Notes under the pieces: model-generated
Told to the model about the DNA's origin: nothing
Seen by the model: only the letters and a program-made list of their open reading frames with translations
Database searches by the model: none
Shown here: positions 7,936 to 17,528 of the stretch, in pieces
How positions within the stretch are numbered: the stretch's first letter is position 1
How the letters are laid out: the number at the start of each line of letters is the position of its first letter
NCBI GenBank assembly: GCA_013002225.1
Contig: JABDKL010000040.1
Span: 1 to 37,916 of the forward strand
DNA: 37,916 nt
Origin: Winogradskyella sp.
GTDB taxonomy: Bacteria > Bacteroidota > Bacteroidia > Flavobacteriales > Flavobacteriaceae
Direction of reading: 5' to 3'
Made by a program: the position numbers and the translations under genes

Positions 7936-8847
7936 ATGAAACGTAGAGATTTTATACAACAGTCTACTGCTGCAACAGCTCTTTTAGGTCTTGGAGGATT
8001 AGGGTTACAATCGTTTTCGTCTTCGGCAAAAAAGATTACAATTTTACACACTAACGACGTACATAGCCATATAGATCCATTTGGTCCGGATGATGGCAGA
8101 AATGCAAATAAAGGTGGCATTGCGAGGCGTGCTTCGTTAGTAGAATCTATTAGAAAAAATAATCCGCATACGCTTTTGTTCGATGCTGGTGATATTTTTC
8201 AAGGGACCCCCTACTTTAATTACTATGGTGGTGAACTGGAATTTAAACTAATGAGTATGCTTAATTACGATTTAGCCACTATTGGTAATCACGATTTTGA
8301 CAATGGGATTGAAGGTCTACATGCACAACTACCGCATGCTGATTTTGAATTTGTTTCAGCAAATTATGATTTTTCAAATACCATAATGGACGCGCATGTT
8401 AAGCCATATAAAATTTTTATTAAAGATGGTATTAAGATAGGCGTATTTGGACTTGGTATACAGCTAGAAGGTCTTGTGGACAAAAACATGTATAAGGAAA
8501 CCGTCTATTACGATCCAATTGAAATTGCTCAAGATATGTCTCGTGTTTTAAAGGATGAGAAGCAGTGCGATTTGGTCATTTGCTTGTCACATATTGGTTA
8601 TTATTACAAGAATGCACCAAATAAGGTTTGTGATTTAAATTTAGCAAAAGCTACTAAAGATATTGACCTCATCATTGGTGGACACACCCATACGTTTCTA
8701 CCTAAGCCCACAATTTCTAAAAACAGTGTTGGCGAAAATGTACTTGTTAATCAAGTTGGTGCGTACGGCTTATACCTAGGGCAAATAGATTTCTATTTTG
8801 AACCTGGTAAACCTCCAACCGCAGAGAGCACAACAATTATTGTTTAA
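7936..8847 (+). CDS. 5'-nucleotidase-type metallophosphatase domain, Tat-exported
   Basis: This is the catalytic partner of the preceding gene: a 303-residue metallophosphatase with a twin-arginine signal (MKRRDFIQ, then a hydrophobic A/L/G stretch to about residue 30). The metal-binding motifs appear in order: HTNDVHSHIDPF, FDAGDIFQGTPYF, GNHDFDNG, CLSHIGY and GGHTHTF. This set defines the N-terminal domain of UshA-like 5'-nucleotidases, which remove phosphate from extracellular nucleotides. The protein stops shortly after the catalytic domain and lacks the C-terminal substrate domain. A folded Tat substrate with its own metal site beside a Sec-exported lipoprotein partner suggests assembly outside the cytoplasm. 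No terminator is obvious in the 118 bp before the next, convergent gene. Confidence 0.9.
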   Translation: MKRRDFIQQSTAATALLGLGGLGLQSFSSSAKKITILHTNDVHSHIDPFGPDDGRNANKGGIARRASLVESIRKNNPHTLLFDAGDIFQGTPYFNYYGGELEFKLMSMLNYDLATIGNHDFDNGIEGLHAQLPHADFEFVSANYDFSNTIMDAHVKPYKIFIKDGIKIGVFGLGIQLEGLVDKNMYKETVYYDPIEIAQDMSRVLKDEKQCDLVICLSHIGYYYKNAPNKVCDLNLAKATKDIDLIIGGHTHTFLPKPTISKNSVGENVLVNQVGAYGLYLGQIDFYFEPGKPPTAESTTIIV

Positions 8848-8965
8848 ATTGATGTAACAGTAAAGTTGAATAATATGTATTTGATTTACTTAGAATGATA
8901 AAATGTTGAAATAAGACAATTTTACAATTTGGAGGACATTGAATAAAAGCGCCTAAATTATTTAC

Positions 8966-9706
8966 TTAAGCATTATTATACTCTTCATCAGTAAAAGCTG
9001 GTTCAGGACCTGTGAAGACCAATTGGGATTGCAGATAGAAGAATAAAAATGCGATCACCAGAAAAAATGAATAAATTAATCCTAAGTTATTGTCTTGTAA
9101 AATATAGTAGTAGGCAAGCTGAATAACTTCTGAAAACACAATACAAATAGAACCTATAAGTAATAACATAGATTTATTATCATTTCGGTATAAATAATTA
9201 ATTACAGCAACAGATAACAATGTCATTATGACCGTATTATAGAAAAATTCTAAAGTATACTCATAAAAATTAAGGGCATTTTGAGCTGTATCGGTAACTA
9301 GTATTACACAAAAAACATCTAGAATAACAAGAATAACAATTGGTACTGGCAATTGGGTAAAAATCTCTTTAAAACTTAGCTCTATCAGGCATCTTGTTAT
9401 TAGAAAAACGTAGGCTAGAATATAAAGAATGTTTACTAAATAATAAATGTAATCTGTTTGACCCGACCCAACTACTGGAGTATACCAAGACATATAACTT
9501 AATGCATGGGCAATGGTAAATGTCACCAAGAATCCAATAAAATAAATTGATTTTTTTTCAGTCCACCTACTATAAAATACAGTAAGTAAAATTAGTATAA
9601 ATGAGCTTACGGCTGCAGCTTCAAGTTGGTACTCTAACCCCTCTAACGCTATAAATGCTGCACTTAAGAGCAACAATACGACTTTAAAAATATTATTAAC
9701 TAGCAT
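8966..9706 (-). CDS. Eight-helix integral membrane protein, possibly YhhN-like
   Basis: This 246-residue protein is almost entirely hydrophobic, with about eight membrane helices (near 5-22, 30-46, 53-73, 86-106, 117-137, 150-170, 176-200 and 206-226) and a short acidic tail. The third helix (FLVTFTIAHALSYMSWY) and the overall layout recall the YhhN/TMEM86 family, which includes lysoplasmalogenases. I cannot see decisive catalytic residues, so this is only a suggestion. It follows ligA on the same strand but is separated from it by a strong hairpin, so it is probably transcribed independently. The right-hand end faces the metallophosphatase gene tail to tail. Confidence 0.6.
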   Translation of the reverse strand: MLVNNIFKVVLLLLSAAFIALEGLEYQLEAAAVSSFILILLTVFYSRWTEKKSIYFIGFLVTFTIAHALSYMSWYTPVVGSGQTDYIYYLVNILYILAYVFLITRCLIELSFKEIFTQLPVPIVILVILDVFCVILVTDTAQNALNFYEYTLEFFYNTVIMTLLSVAVINYLYRNDNKSMLLLIGSICIVFSEVIQLAYYYILQDNNLGLIYSFFLVIAFLFFYLQSQLVFTGPEPAFTDEEYNNA

Positions 9707-9751
9707 TAATTATTCCCTTATTTATAAAACAAATATAAAATTATTTTACAA

Positions 9752-9784
9752 TTAATCGATAAAAAAATGCTTTTTATCGATTAA
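9752..9784 (-). terminator. Perfect 14-bp hairpin after ligA
   Basis: TTAATCGATAAAAA (9752-9765) is exactly complementary to 9771-9784, with a 5-base loop. On the minus strand it lies 22 bases after the ligA stop and ahead of the next gene's start at 9706. It is AT-rich except for the central CG, and T-rich sequence follows on the minus strand. It probably ends the GNAT-prmC-LOG-ligA transcript. An operator role cannot be excluded. Confidence 0.6.
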
Positions 9785-9806
9785 AACTGAATTTTACTGT
9801 AAGAAT

Positions 9807-11801
<1,995 letters not shown>

Positions 11802-11805
11802 TTAA

Positions 11806-12387
11806 TTATAATCTATCTTTGTTTAACCATTTTGGTGCAGGCAATGGTTTATAATTTTTCATCTTTTCTAATAACCCTTCTATGGTTGTATCAATTACTA
11901 TGGCATCTAAATTGATTTGATTTAAAAACCCTCGCTCTACCATTACTTTGCACTGCGCTATTAATGCATCATAATAACCGTTAATGTTTAATATCCCTAT
12001 AGGTTTAGTATGTAACCCCAGTTGGCCCCAAGTCGTAATTTCAAAAAATTCGTCCATTGTACCGAAACCACCAGGTATTATAATAAAGCCATCACTCTTC
12101 TCATACATTATAATTTTACGGTCGTGCATATTATCGGTGGTAATTAACTCACTGAGATTGGCGTGAACAATCTCTTTGGTTTTTAAAAAAGAAGGAATTA
12201 CTCCAATTACTCGTCCATTATAATCCATAACGCCCTGAGCAACTTTACCCATAATCCCTATTTTGGCTGCGCCATAAACTAAGGTAATGTTTTTAAGTGC
12301 TAATGTTTTTCCTAATGTATAGGATTGATCTAAAATTAAGCTGTCATTCCCTTCACTACTTCCGCAAAATACTGATACGCTTTTCAT
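11806..12387 (-). CDS. LOG family protein (TIGR00730-type nucleotide 5'-monophosphate phosphoribohydrolase)
   Basis: This 193-residue cytoplasmic protein has the two diagnostic LOG family motifs: PGGFGTMDE at 105-113 and the MHDRK segment at 87-91, on a Rossmann fold that starts SVSVFCGSSEGND. Members cleave the N-glycosidic bond of nucleoside monophosphates, including cytokinin riboside monophosphates in plants. Many bacterial members are annotated as putative lysine decarboxylases, which the catalytic motif does not support. The physiological substrate in flavobacteria is unclear. The gene lies 1 bp after prmC and 4 bp before ligA, so it is cotranscribed with both, although no functional link is obvious. 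Confidence 0.88.
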   Translation of the reverse strand: MKSVSVFCGSSEGNDSLILDQSYTLGKTLALKNITLVYGAAKIGIMGKVAQGVMDYNGRVIGVIPSFLKTKEIVHANLSELITTDNMHDRKIIMYEKSDGFIIIPGGFGTMDEFFEITTWGQLGLHTKPIGILNINGYYDALIAQCKVMVERGFLNQINLDAIVIDTTIEGLLEKMKNYKPLPAPKWLNKDRL

Positions 12388-12388
12388 A

Positions 12389-13261
12389 TTAAATAATCGT
12401 TCCTTTTAATATTCTATAATTTCCGTTGAGATCTTTTTTAAGCTCTATCTGTGTAAACATTGATGCCACCAATAAAGCTTTTGTTGCTTCACCAAGATAC
12501 TGGTTAATTTCAAAGTACAAACTCCCTTTTTTCTTCAATCTATCAATAGCAAAATCAGTAATGGCTTTATAAAACTCAAGTGGATTATTATCTTCTACGA
12601 ATAACGCTATATGCGGTTCGTAATCTAAAACATTTGGGTTAATTTCCTGCTTTTCTAAATGTCTAACATATGGCGGATTAGAGACTATAATATCAAACTT
12701 AAGCGCTTCTAAAAAATCTATGCGCTGCCATATATTTAAAATATCACCCTCAGAAAAAACTATTTCCACCTCATTTAAAGTTGCATTTTGCTTTGCAACA
12801 TTAAGTGCTTTATTGCTTACGTCTATTGCATAAACTTTAGCATTTGGTAAATGTTTGGCTAAGCTAACTGCGATACAACCTGAGCCTGTACCTATATCTA
12901 AGATTTTTAATTCAGGTGTTTCAACTTGAGACTTATAATTAGTTATAATAAGGTCCACCAGTTCCTCTGTTTCTGGTCTTGGAATTAAAACATCCTTATT
13001 GACCTTAAAGGGTAATCCATAAAACTCCGTTTCGCCTAATATATATTGAATAGGTTTATTTTGTTTTAAATCATTAATGGTATTTGAAAACTTTTGATTT
13101 TCTGATTTAGAGATGGTATACTTTGGTTGGAGCACTAATTGGTAGCGCTGTAAGCCGAGATAATGTGCAGTAGATAAATAAAAGAAGTTATCTACCTCTA
13201 CTTTTCCGTATATACCATCTAAATTTTCATGGTAAGCAGCTTTTATATCTTTTAATAACAC
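12389..13261 (-). CDS. prmC: Peptide chain release factor N5-glutamine methyltransferase
   Basis: PrmC methylates the glutamine of the GGQ motif in release factors RF1 and RF2 and so improves translation termination. The 290-residue protein has the N-terminal helical substrate domain with QYILGETEFYGLPFKV (72-87) and VLIPRPETEELV (91-102). The SAM-binding loop is LDIGTGSGCIA (121-131), and the diagnostic catalytic motif NPPY is at 195-198. Length and motif spacing are normal. It starts at the ATG at 13261, 2 bp after the upstream acetyltransferase stop and 1 bp before the LOG gene, in the same operon as ligA. Confidence 0.95.
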   Translation of the reverse strand: MLLKDIKAAYHENLDGIYGKVEVDNFFYLSTAHYLGLQRYQLVLQPKYTISKSENQKFSNTINDLKQNKPIQYILGETEFYGLPFKVNKDVLIPRPETEELVDLIITNYKSQVETPELKILDIGTGSGCIAVSLAKHLPNAKVYAIDVSNKALNVAKQNATLNEVEIVFSEGDILNIWQRIDFLEALKFDIIVSNPPYVRHLEKQEINPNVLDYEPHIALFVEDNNPLEFYKAITDFAIDRLKKKGSLYFEINQYLGEATKALLVASMFTQIELKKDLNGNYRILKGTII

Positions 13262-13263
13262 AA

Positions 13264-13755
13264 TTACAAATCTTTAAGCATCCAAACTGAACAAGAGTAA
13301 TGACCTGTATTTCCCATTGGCTTATCAATACTTTTAAATCCTACTTTTCTATAAAGCTTCCTGGCGTCGTCCATATATGGCATTGTTTCTAAATAACATT
13401 GATTATAGCCAGCCTGTTTAGCGAAATCTAAACATTTTTTCATCATTTCACTTCCCAATCCCTTACCTCTGGCAGCTGAAGTAAAATACATTTTTTGAAG
13501 CTCACAGACATTACCCTCATAATTATCTAATGGCGCTATGCCTGCTCCTCCTAGAATTTCATCAGCATGTGCTACAACATAATACTTTTTATTTTCATCA
13601 CGGTAAGTCTCCGCCATACAATCTAAGGATTTGTCTTCATAAGCCGTTCCGACTTTAGGCACACCGAATTCAATTAACACCGATCGAATAGCGCTCCCTA
13701 TTTTCTTATTATCCCCAGGTTTTATTTCTCTAATAATGATGTTGCTTTTGCTCAT
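13264..13755 (-). CDS. GNAT family N-acetyltransferase
   Basis: This is a 163-residue cytoplasmic acetyltransferase of the GNAT fold. The acetyl-CoA-binding loop reads AARGKGLGSEMM (about 96-107), preceded by the strand ELQKMYF, and the C-terminal strand GFKSIDKP is typical of small-molecule or amino-acid acetylators. The substrate cannot be read from sequence. It is the first gene of the run into prmC, LOG and ligA with a 2-bp spacer. A poor match to the promoter box (TATCTTCA on the minus strand, 13787-13780) lies upstream and probably drives all four genes. It faces away from ribD across a 78-bp gap. Confidence 0.85.
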   Translation of the reverse strand: MSKSNIIIREIKPGDNKKIGSAIRSVLIEFGVPKVGTAYEDKSLDCMAETYRDENKKYYVVAHADEILGGAGIAPLDNYEGNVCELQKMYFTSAARGKGLGSEMMKKCLDFAKQAGYNQCYLETMPYMDDARKLYRKVGFKSIDKPMGNTGHYSCSVWMLKDL

Positions 13756-13833
13756 TATAAAATCTTATTTTTACTGCCGTGAAGATACTGATATTTCAAT
13801 TTTAATAATAAAAACATATAAGGATTTTAATTT

Positions 13834-14865
13834 TTGAACTTAAGTGACTTTTATATAAGGCGTTGTTTGCAAATAGCAAAAAATGGATTAGGTAAAACAA
13901 GACCGAATCCAATGGTAGGCGCTGTAATAGTTTATAATAATAAAATTATTGGAGAAGGTTTTACAAGTCCATATGGCGGACATCATGCCGAGGTAAATGC
14001 CATTAATTCGGTTCCTGATAAATCACTGTTATCTCAAAGCACGCTGTACGTCACCTTAGAGCCTTGTAGCCATCATGGAAAAACGCCTCCTTGCAGTGAC
14101 CTCATCCTTCAGCACCAAATACCAAAAGTTGTTATTGGTTGTTTAGATGATAACCCTGAAGTTGCCGGCAAAGGCCTTGCTAAACTTAAAAATGGAGGAT
14201 GCCTTGTTACAGTTGGAGTATTAGAGGAAGACTGCAAAGAACATCATAAGCGATTTTTTACTTTTCACAATAAGAAACGGCCTTATATTATATTAAAGTG
14301 GGCAGAAAGCAAAGATGGTTTTATTGCACCCTCGAAAAAGACTGAACAAAAGCCAGTGTGGATCACAAATCATTACTCAAGACAACTCGTACATAAATGG
14401 CGCGCAGAAGAACAAGCTATTTTAGTTGGCACCAACACCGTAACTGAAGATAATCCTAGCTTAACAGTTAGGGACTGGCATGGACAACAACCGACTAGGG
14501 TGGTTATTGACAAATCCTTAAAACTTAACGAGCATTTTAAAGTGTTTGACAGCAACGCAGAAACCTTGAGATTAAGTGGTGATGTTATAGACTTTAACAT
14601 GCCTATTGCAAAACAGATTGTCACCTATTTGTATACTAAAAATATCAATTCCGTAATAATTGAAGGTGGCTCAAAAACCTTACAAACTTTTATCAATGAA
14701 GGTATTTGGGACGAGGCTAGAGTATTCAAGGGAGATATTAATTTTAAGGAGGGCATTAAATCACCTATAATTAGTGGTAAAATAATCTCAGAAAAAATAA
14801 TTTTACACGATAAACTTAAAATCATTTCCAATTCACCTATCAATGCCTCTAATTATAACCTATGA
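13834..14865 (+). CDS. ribD: Bifunctional diaminohydroxyphosphoribosylaminopyrimidine deaminase / reductase
   Basis: RibD performs the deaminase and reductase steps of riboflavin synthesis in the cytoplasm. The deaminase domain (1-145) has the zinc ligands and catalytic glutamate in HAEV (H51, E53), then EPCSHHGKTPPC with C78 and C87. The reductase domain (about 148-343) includes RPYIILKWAESKDGFIA, the AILVGTNTVTEDNPSLTVR loop and VIIEGGSKTLQTF. The start is TTG at 13834: an in-frame stop lies at 13828-13830, and the family core begins only a few residues later, so no ATG is available. The stop overlaps the HAD gene's ATG by four bases (ATGA). No FMN riboswitch precedes it. The rest of the riboflavin pathway is not in this window. 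Confidence 0.95.
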   Translation: MNLSDFYIRRCLQIAKNGLGKTRPNPMVGAVIVYNNKIIGEGFTSPYGGHHAEVNAINSVPDKSLLSQSTLYVTLEPCSHHGKTPPCSDLILQHQIPKVVIGCLDDNPEVAGKGLAKLKNGGCLVTVGVLEEDCKEHHKRFFTFHNKKRPYIILKWAESKDGFIAPSKKTEQKPVWITNHYSRQLVHKWRAEEQAILVGTNTVTEDNPSLTVRDWHGQQPTRVVIDKSLKLNEHFKVFDSNAETLRLSGDVIDFNMPIAKQIVTYLYTKNINSVIIEGGSKTLQTFINEGIWDEARVFKGDINFKEGIKSPIISGKIISEKIILHDKLKIISNSPINASNYNL

Positions 14866-15473
14866 TTAATACCTTAATATTTGATTTTGGAGATGTTTTT
14901 ATAAATCTGGATAAAAAGGGGGCGCTCAATAATGCTTTGGACTTATTCAATCTAAAAACATTTGATGCTAACATGTTAAATATAAATATGCAGTATGAAG
15001 TAGGAGAAATTACAACGGTAGACTTTCTAAACTATTATTGTACTAGATTTCCAGAACTAGATAAAAAAATTATCGTGAAAGCCTGGAATTACATCATAAA
15101 AGATTTCCCAGACGACCGACTCAATTTTATTAAAGACCTAGCCAAAAAGGGAACGTATCAACTCATTCTTCTTAGCAATACAAATGAATTGCATATTGAT
15201 CATATTAAGCAAAACGTAGGTTTTTATAATGATTTTAAAAATTGCTTTGATGCTTTTTACTTATCGCATGAAATCAATTTAAGAAAACCTGATAAAGCAA
15301 TTTTTAAGTTTGTTATTGATAAGCATCGTTTAAACCCCAAGGATTGCCTATTTATTGATGACACAAAAGAGAATACCGATACAGCTATAAAGCTCGGTCT
15401 TAACACCTGGAATATTAACGAAGAACAAGAAGATGTTATTCATCTCTTTACCACCAAAAAAGAACTATTTTGA
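14862..15473 (+). CDS. HAD family hydrolase, subfamily IA-like
   Basis: This is a 203-residue haloacid-dehalogenase-fold hydrolase, probably a phosphatase. The four motifs are visible: I, LIFDFGDVFINLD (nucleophile Asp, with Gly at the +2 position as in many DFGGV-type members); II, LLSNTNELH; III, the lysine in RKPDKAIFKF; and IV, CLFIDDTKENTDTA. A helical cap lies between motifs I and II. Glycine where phosphatases usually have the general-acid aspartate makes the reaction less certain. It overlaps ribD by 4 bp. In many bacteria a HAD enzyme dephosphorylates the riboflavin intermediate after RibD, so that role is tempting, but the sequence does not prove it. Confidence 0.85.
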   Translation: MINTLIFDFGDVFINLDKKGALNNALDLFNLKTFDANMLNINMQYEVGEITTVDFLNYYCTRFPELDKKIIVKAWNYIIKDFPDDRLNFIKDLAKKGTYQLILLSNTNELHIDHIKQNVGFYNDFKNCFDAFYLSHEINLRKPDKAIFKFVIDKHRLNPKDCLFIDDTKENTDTAIKLGLNTWNINEEQEDVIHLFTTKKELF

Positions 15474-16321
15474 TTTATTTACTACTAAGCATAATTTCTT
15501 CTACTGGCATTTTTGTGCTCTTTAAGCTATTTAATAAGTACAGAATAGACACAATGCAGGCTATCATTGTAAATTACTTTTTCGCCTGTTTGGTCGGTAT
15601 TTTGCTTTATGATGGTAATATTGAGACTCAAGAAATAATTCAGTCCAATTGGTTTTACGCTACCATAGGCTTAGGTTTTTTGTTTATTACTATTTTTAAT
15701 GTCATGGCCTTAACCGCTCAGAAAAATGGTTTATCAGTAGCTTCGGTTGCTAGCAAAATGAGTGTTATAATTCCTGTTTTGTTTGGTTTAATTATACTGA
15801 ATGAAAGTATTGGCGTACAAAAGTTGATTGGAATTATTTTAGCTTTATTTGCGGTTTATCTTACCTCTACAAAAAAGAAAGAAAAAACAAAGTTTACTAA
15901 AACATTTTACCTTCCAATTCTTTTGTTCCTTGGCTCTGGAGTAATTGATACGTCTATTAATTATTTTGCGCCAGATGATAAAATCCCTCTATTCTCTGCT
16001 TTGATTTTTGCATTCGCCTTTATTATTGGCATTTTAATTATCATTTACAGATTAATAGTTCATAAAAACTATTTTCAATTAAAAAGTATACCATTAGGAG
16101 CGCTTTTAGGTATTGTAAACTACGCTTCCATTTATTTTCTACTAAAAGCATTGCGAATAGAGAATTTAGAAAGTTCCACGTTATTTACAGTAAATAATGT
16201 CGCTATTGTAGCGCTTTCTACCTTAGTGGGGCTTATTCTTTTTAAAGAAAGAATTTCAGTCAAAAACTGGATTGGAATTTTTGTAGCCTTTGTGTCTATA
16301 ATATTAGTGACCTTAACGTAA
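15470..16321 (+). CDS. EamA/DMT-family membrane transporter
   Basis: This 283-residue protein has about ten membrane helices arranged as two five-helix halves, as in drug/metabolite transporters. The first EamA half ends near GIILALFAVYLTSTKKK and the second near WIGIFVAFVSIILVTL, and both carry the glutamate-containing loop (ILNESIGVQKLIGI and ILFKERISVKNWIGI). The substrate is unknown. The start is TTG at 15470, embedded in TTGA so that it overlaps the HAD stop codon by four bases. The next ATG would delete the whole first helix, so I accept the TTG. The stop overlaps the ATG of the YigZ-like gene by one base. The position after ribD and HAD hints at export of a related metabolite, but this is inference. 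Confidence 0.83.
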   Translation: MIYLLLSIISSTGIFVLFKLFNKYRIDTMQAIIVNYFFACLVGILLYDGNIETQEIIQSNWFYATIGLGFLFITIFNVMALTAQKNGLSVASVASKMSVIIPVLFGLIILNESIGVQKLIGIILALFAVYLTSTKKKEKTKFTKTFYLPILLFLGSGVIDTSINYFAPDDKIPLFSALIFAFAFIIGILIIIYRLIVHKNYFQLKSIPLGALLGIVNYASIYFLLKALRIENLESSTLFTVNNVAIVALSTLVGLILFKERISVKNWIGIFVAFVSIILVTLT

Positions 16322-16929
16322 TGGATATCATTGACACATATAAAACTATAACCAAGCCTGCGGAAGGAGAAATTTATAAAGAGAAAAATAGCAAATTTAT
16401 TGGTTTTACTTTTCCAGTAAAAAATGAAGAGGAGACAAAAGTTTACCTCAACGAAATCAAGAAAACACATTATGCTGCAAGACATTGGTGTTATGCCTAC
16501 CAAATTGGTAAAGAAGACTTATACTATAGGGTTAATGACGATGGAGAACCCAACAATTCTGCAGGTATGCCGATTTTTGGACAAATACAGTCTTTTAACC
16601 TAACCAACATTTTAATTATCGTAGTTCGATATTACGGCGGCGTAAAGCTTGGTGTAGGTGGACTCATAAATGCTTATAGAACTGCAGCGCAATTAGCTTT
16701 AGAAGCATCTGATATCATTGAAAAAACAATAGACAAAACATATCAATTACATTTTGAGTATAAAAACATGAGCAAGGTAATGCGTATACTTAAAGAACAT
16801 AATATTGATATCATAGACCAAAAGCTAGAATTAAAGTGTTCTTTAGATATATCTGTAAGAAAAAGTAATAGCTTAAAAACTTTTAAGTTGTTTGATGATT
16901 TTTTTGGTGTGGAAATAAATGAATTATAA
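16321..16929 (+). CDS. YigZ/IMPACT family protein
   Basis: This is a 202-residue cytoplasmic protein of the UPF0029/IMPACT family. The N-terminal domain has the family signature VVRYYGGVKLGVGGL at 101-115, preceded by DDGEPNNSAGMPI at 73-85. The C-terminal part (from about 140) is the small ferredoxin-like DUF1949 domain. Bacterial members are thought to touch nucleic acid or translation factors, but no firm function is established. It is the last gene of the ribD-HAD-EamA-YigZ run, joined to EamA through a one-base TAATG overlap, and ends 3 bp from the convergent thioesterase gene. Confidence 0.88.
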   Translation: MDIIDTYKTITKPAEGEIYKEKNSKFIGFTFPVKNEEETKVYLNEIKKTHYAARHWCYAYQIGKEDLYYRVNDDGEPNNSAGMPIFGQIQSFNLTNILIIVVRYYGGVKLGVGGLINAYRTAAQLALEASDIIEKTIDKTYQLHFEYKNMSKVMRILKEHNIDIIDQKLELKCSLDISVRKSNSLKTFKLFDDFFGVEINEL

Positions 16930-16932
16930 CGA

Positions 16933-17331
16933 TTAATTTTGCAGTTTGTCTAAAAGATATTTTGGACATCTGGTGGGTCTGTTTTTTTTCGTGTCTATAA
17001 ATGCTAAAATGGTATTTCCGGTTGCAAGTAATACATCCGCCTCATTTCTTAATTCGTAATCAAATTCAATAGATGCCGTAGGCATTTTTCGGAGTGTAGT
17101 TTTTACTTTAACCACGTCATCATAACGTGCTGAATTTTTGTAATTTATAGTTAACGAAACAACAGGCAACATAACTCCTTCAGCCTCCATCCCCCTATAG
17201 CTTAGGCCAAACTCACGTAACCATTCCGTTCTACCTACTTCGAAATATATGGCATAATTGGCATGATACACTACTCCCATCTTATCTGTTTCACCATATC
17301 GGACTCTAATTTTAGTTTCGTTAAATTTCAT
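16933..17331 (-). CDS. Acyl-CoA thioesterase, YbgC/FadM-like hot-dog fold
   Basis: This 132-residue protein is a 4-hydroxybenzoyl-CoA-thioesterase-type hot-dog enzyme. The active-site region RYGETDKMGVVYHANY holds Asp16 and His23, followed by YFEVGRTEWLRE with the conserved Glu31 on the central helix. This arrangement matches YbgC and FadM, which hydrolyse short to long acyl-CoA or acyl-ACP. The substrate is not predictable. It is transcribed away from dnaA, with 197 bp between them, and faces the YigZ gene tail to tail. Confidence 0.88.
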   Translation of the reverse strand: MKFNETKIRVRYGETDKMGVVYHANYAIYFEVGRTEWLREFGLSYRGMEAEGVMLPVVSLTINYKNSARYDDVVKVKTTLRKMPTASIEFDYELRNEADVLLATGNTILAFIDTKKNRPTRCPKYLLDKLQN

Positions 17332-17341
17332 ATATTTAAAG

Positions 17342-17369
17342 TTGTCTTAAGAAAAATGTTGTAATTTCG
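17342..17369 (+). promoter_or_regulatory. Candidate dnaA promoter
   Basis: TTG (17342-17344) and TAATTTCG (17362-17369, one mismatch to TAnnTTTG) are separated by 17 bases, the arrangement of a primary Bacteroidota promoter. If used, the dnaA leader would be about 150 bases long. A DnaA-box-like TTGTTCACA (17435-17443, one mismatch to TTATnCACA) would lie inside that leader. Confidence 0.4.
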
Positions 17370-17528
17370 AATGAATTAAACATGAGAAAAAAAATCTAAA
17401 AATTCAACAAATTTTGATTTTTTTATTAAGAATTTTGTTCACATATTTGTCATGTTCAAAACAATCGGAGAATCCTAATCATCTCTTTTTTTTGCTAACT
17501 AACTAACAATATAAATTTAACTTAAAAT

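Noticed and set aside
13756-13833. Possible FMN riboswitch before ribD
   Set aside because: The 78-bp gap is too short and has none of the conserved RFN-element segments.
17332-17528. Chromosomal origin next to dnaA
   Set aside because: Only one imperfect DnaA box is seen and there is no cluster or AT-repeat unwinding element; flavobacterial origins need not adjoin dnaA.
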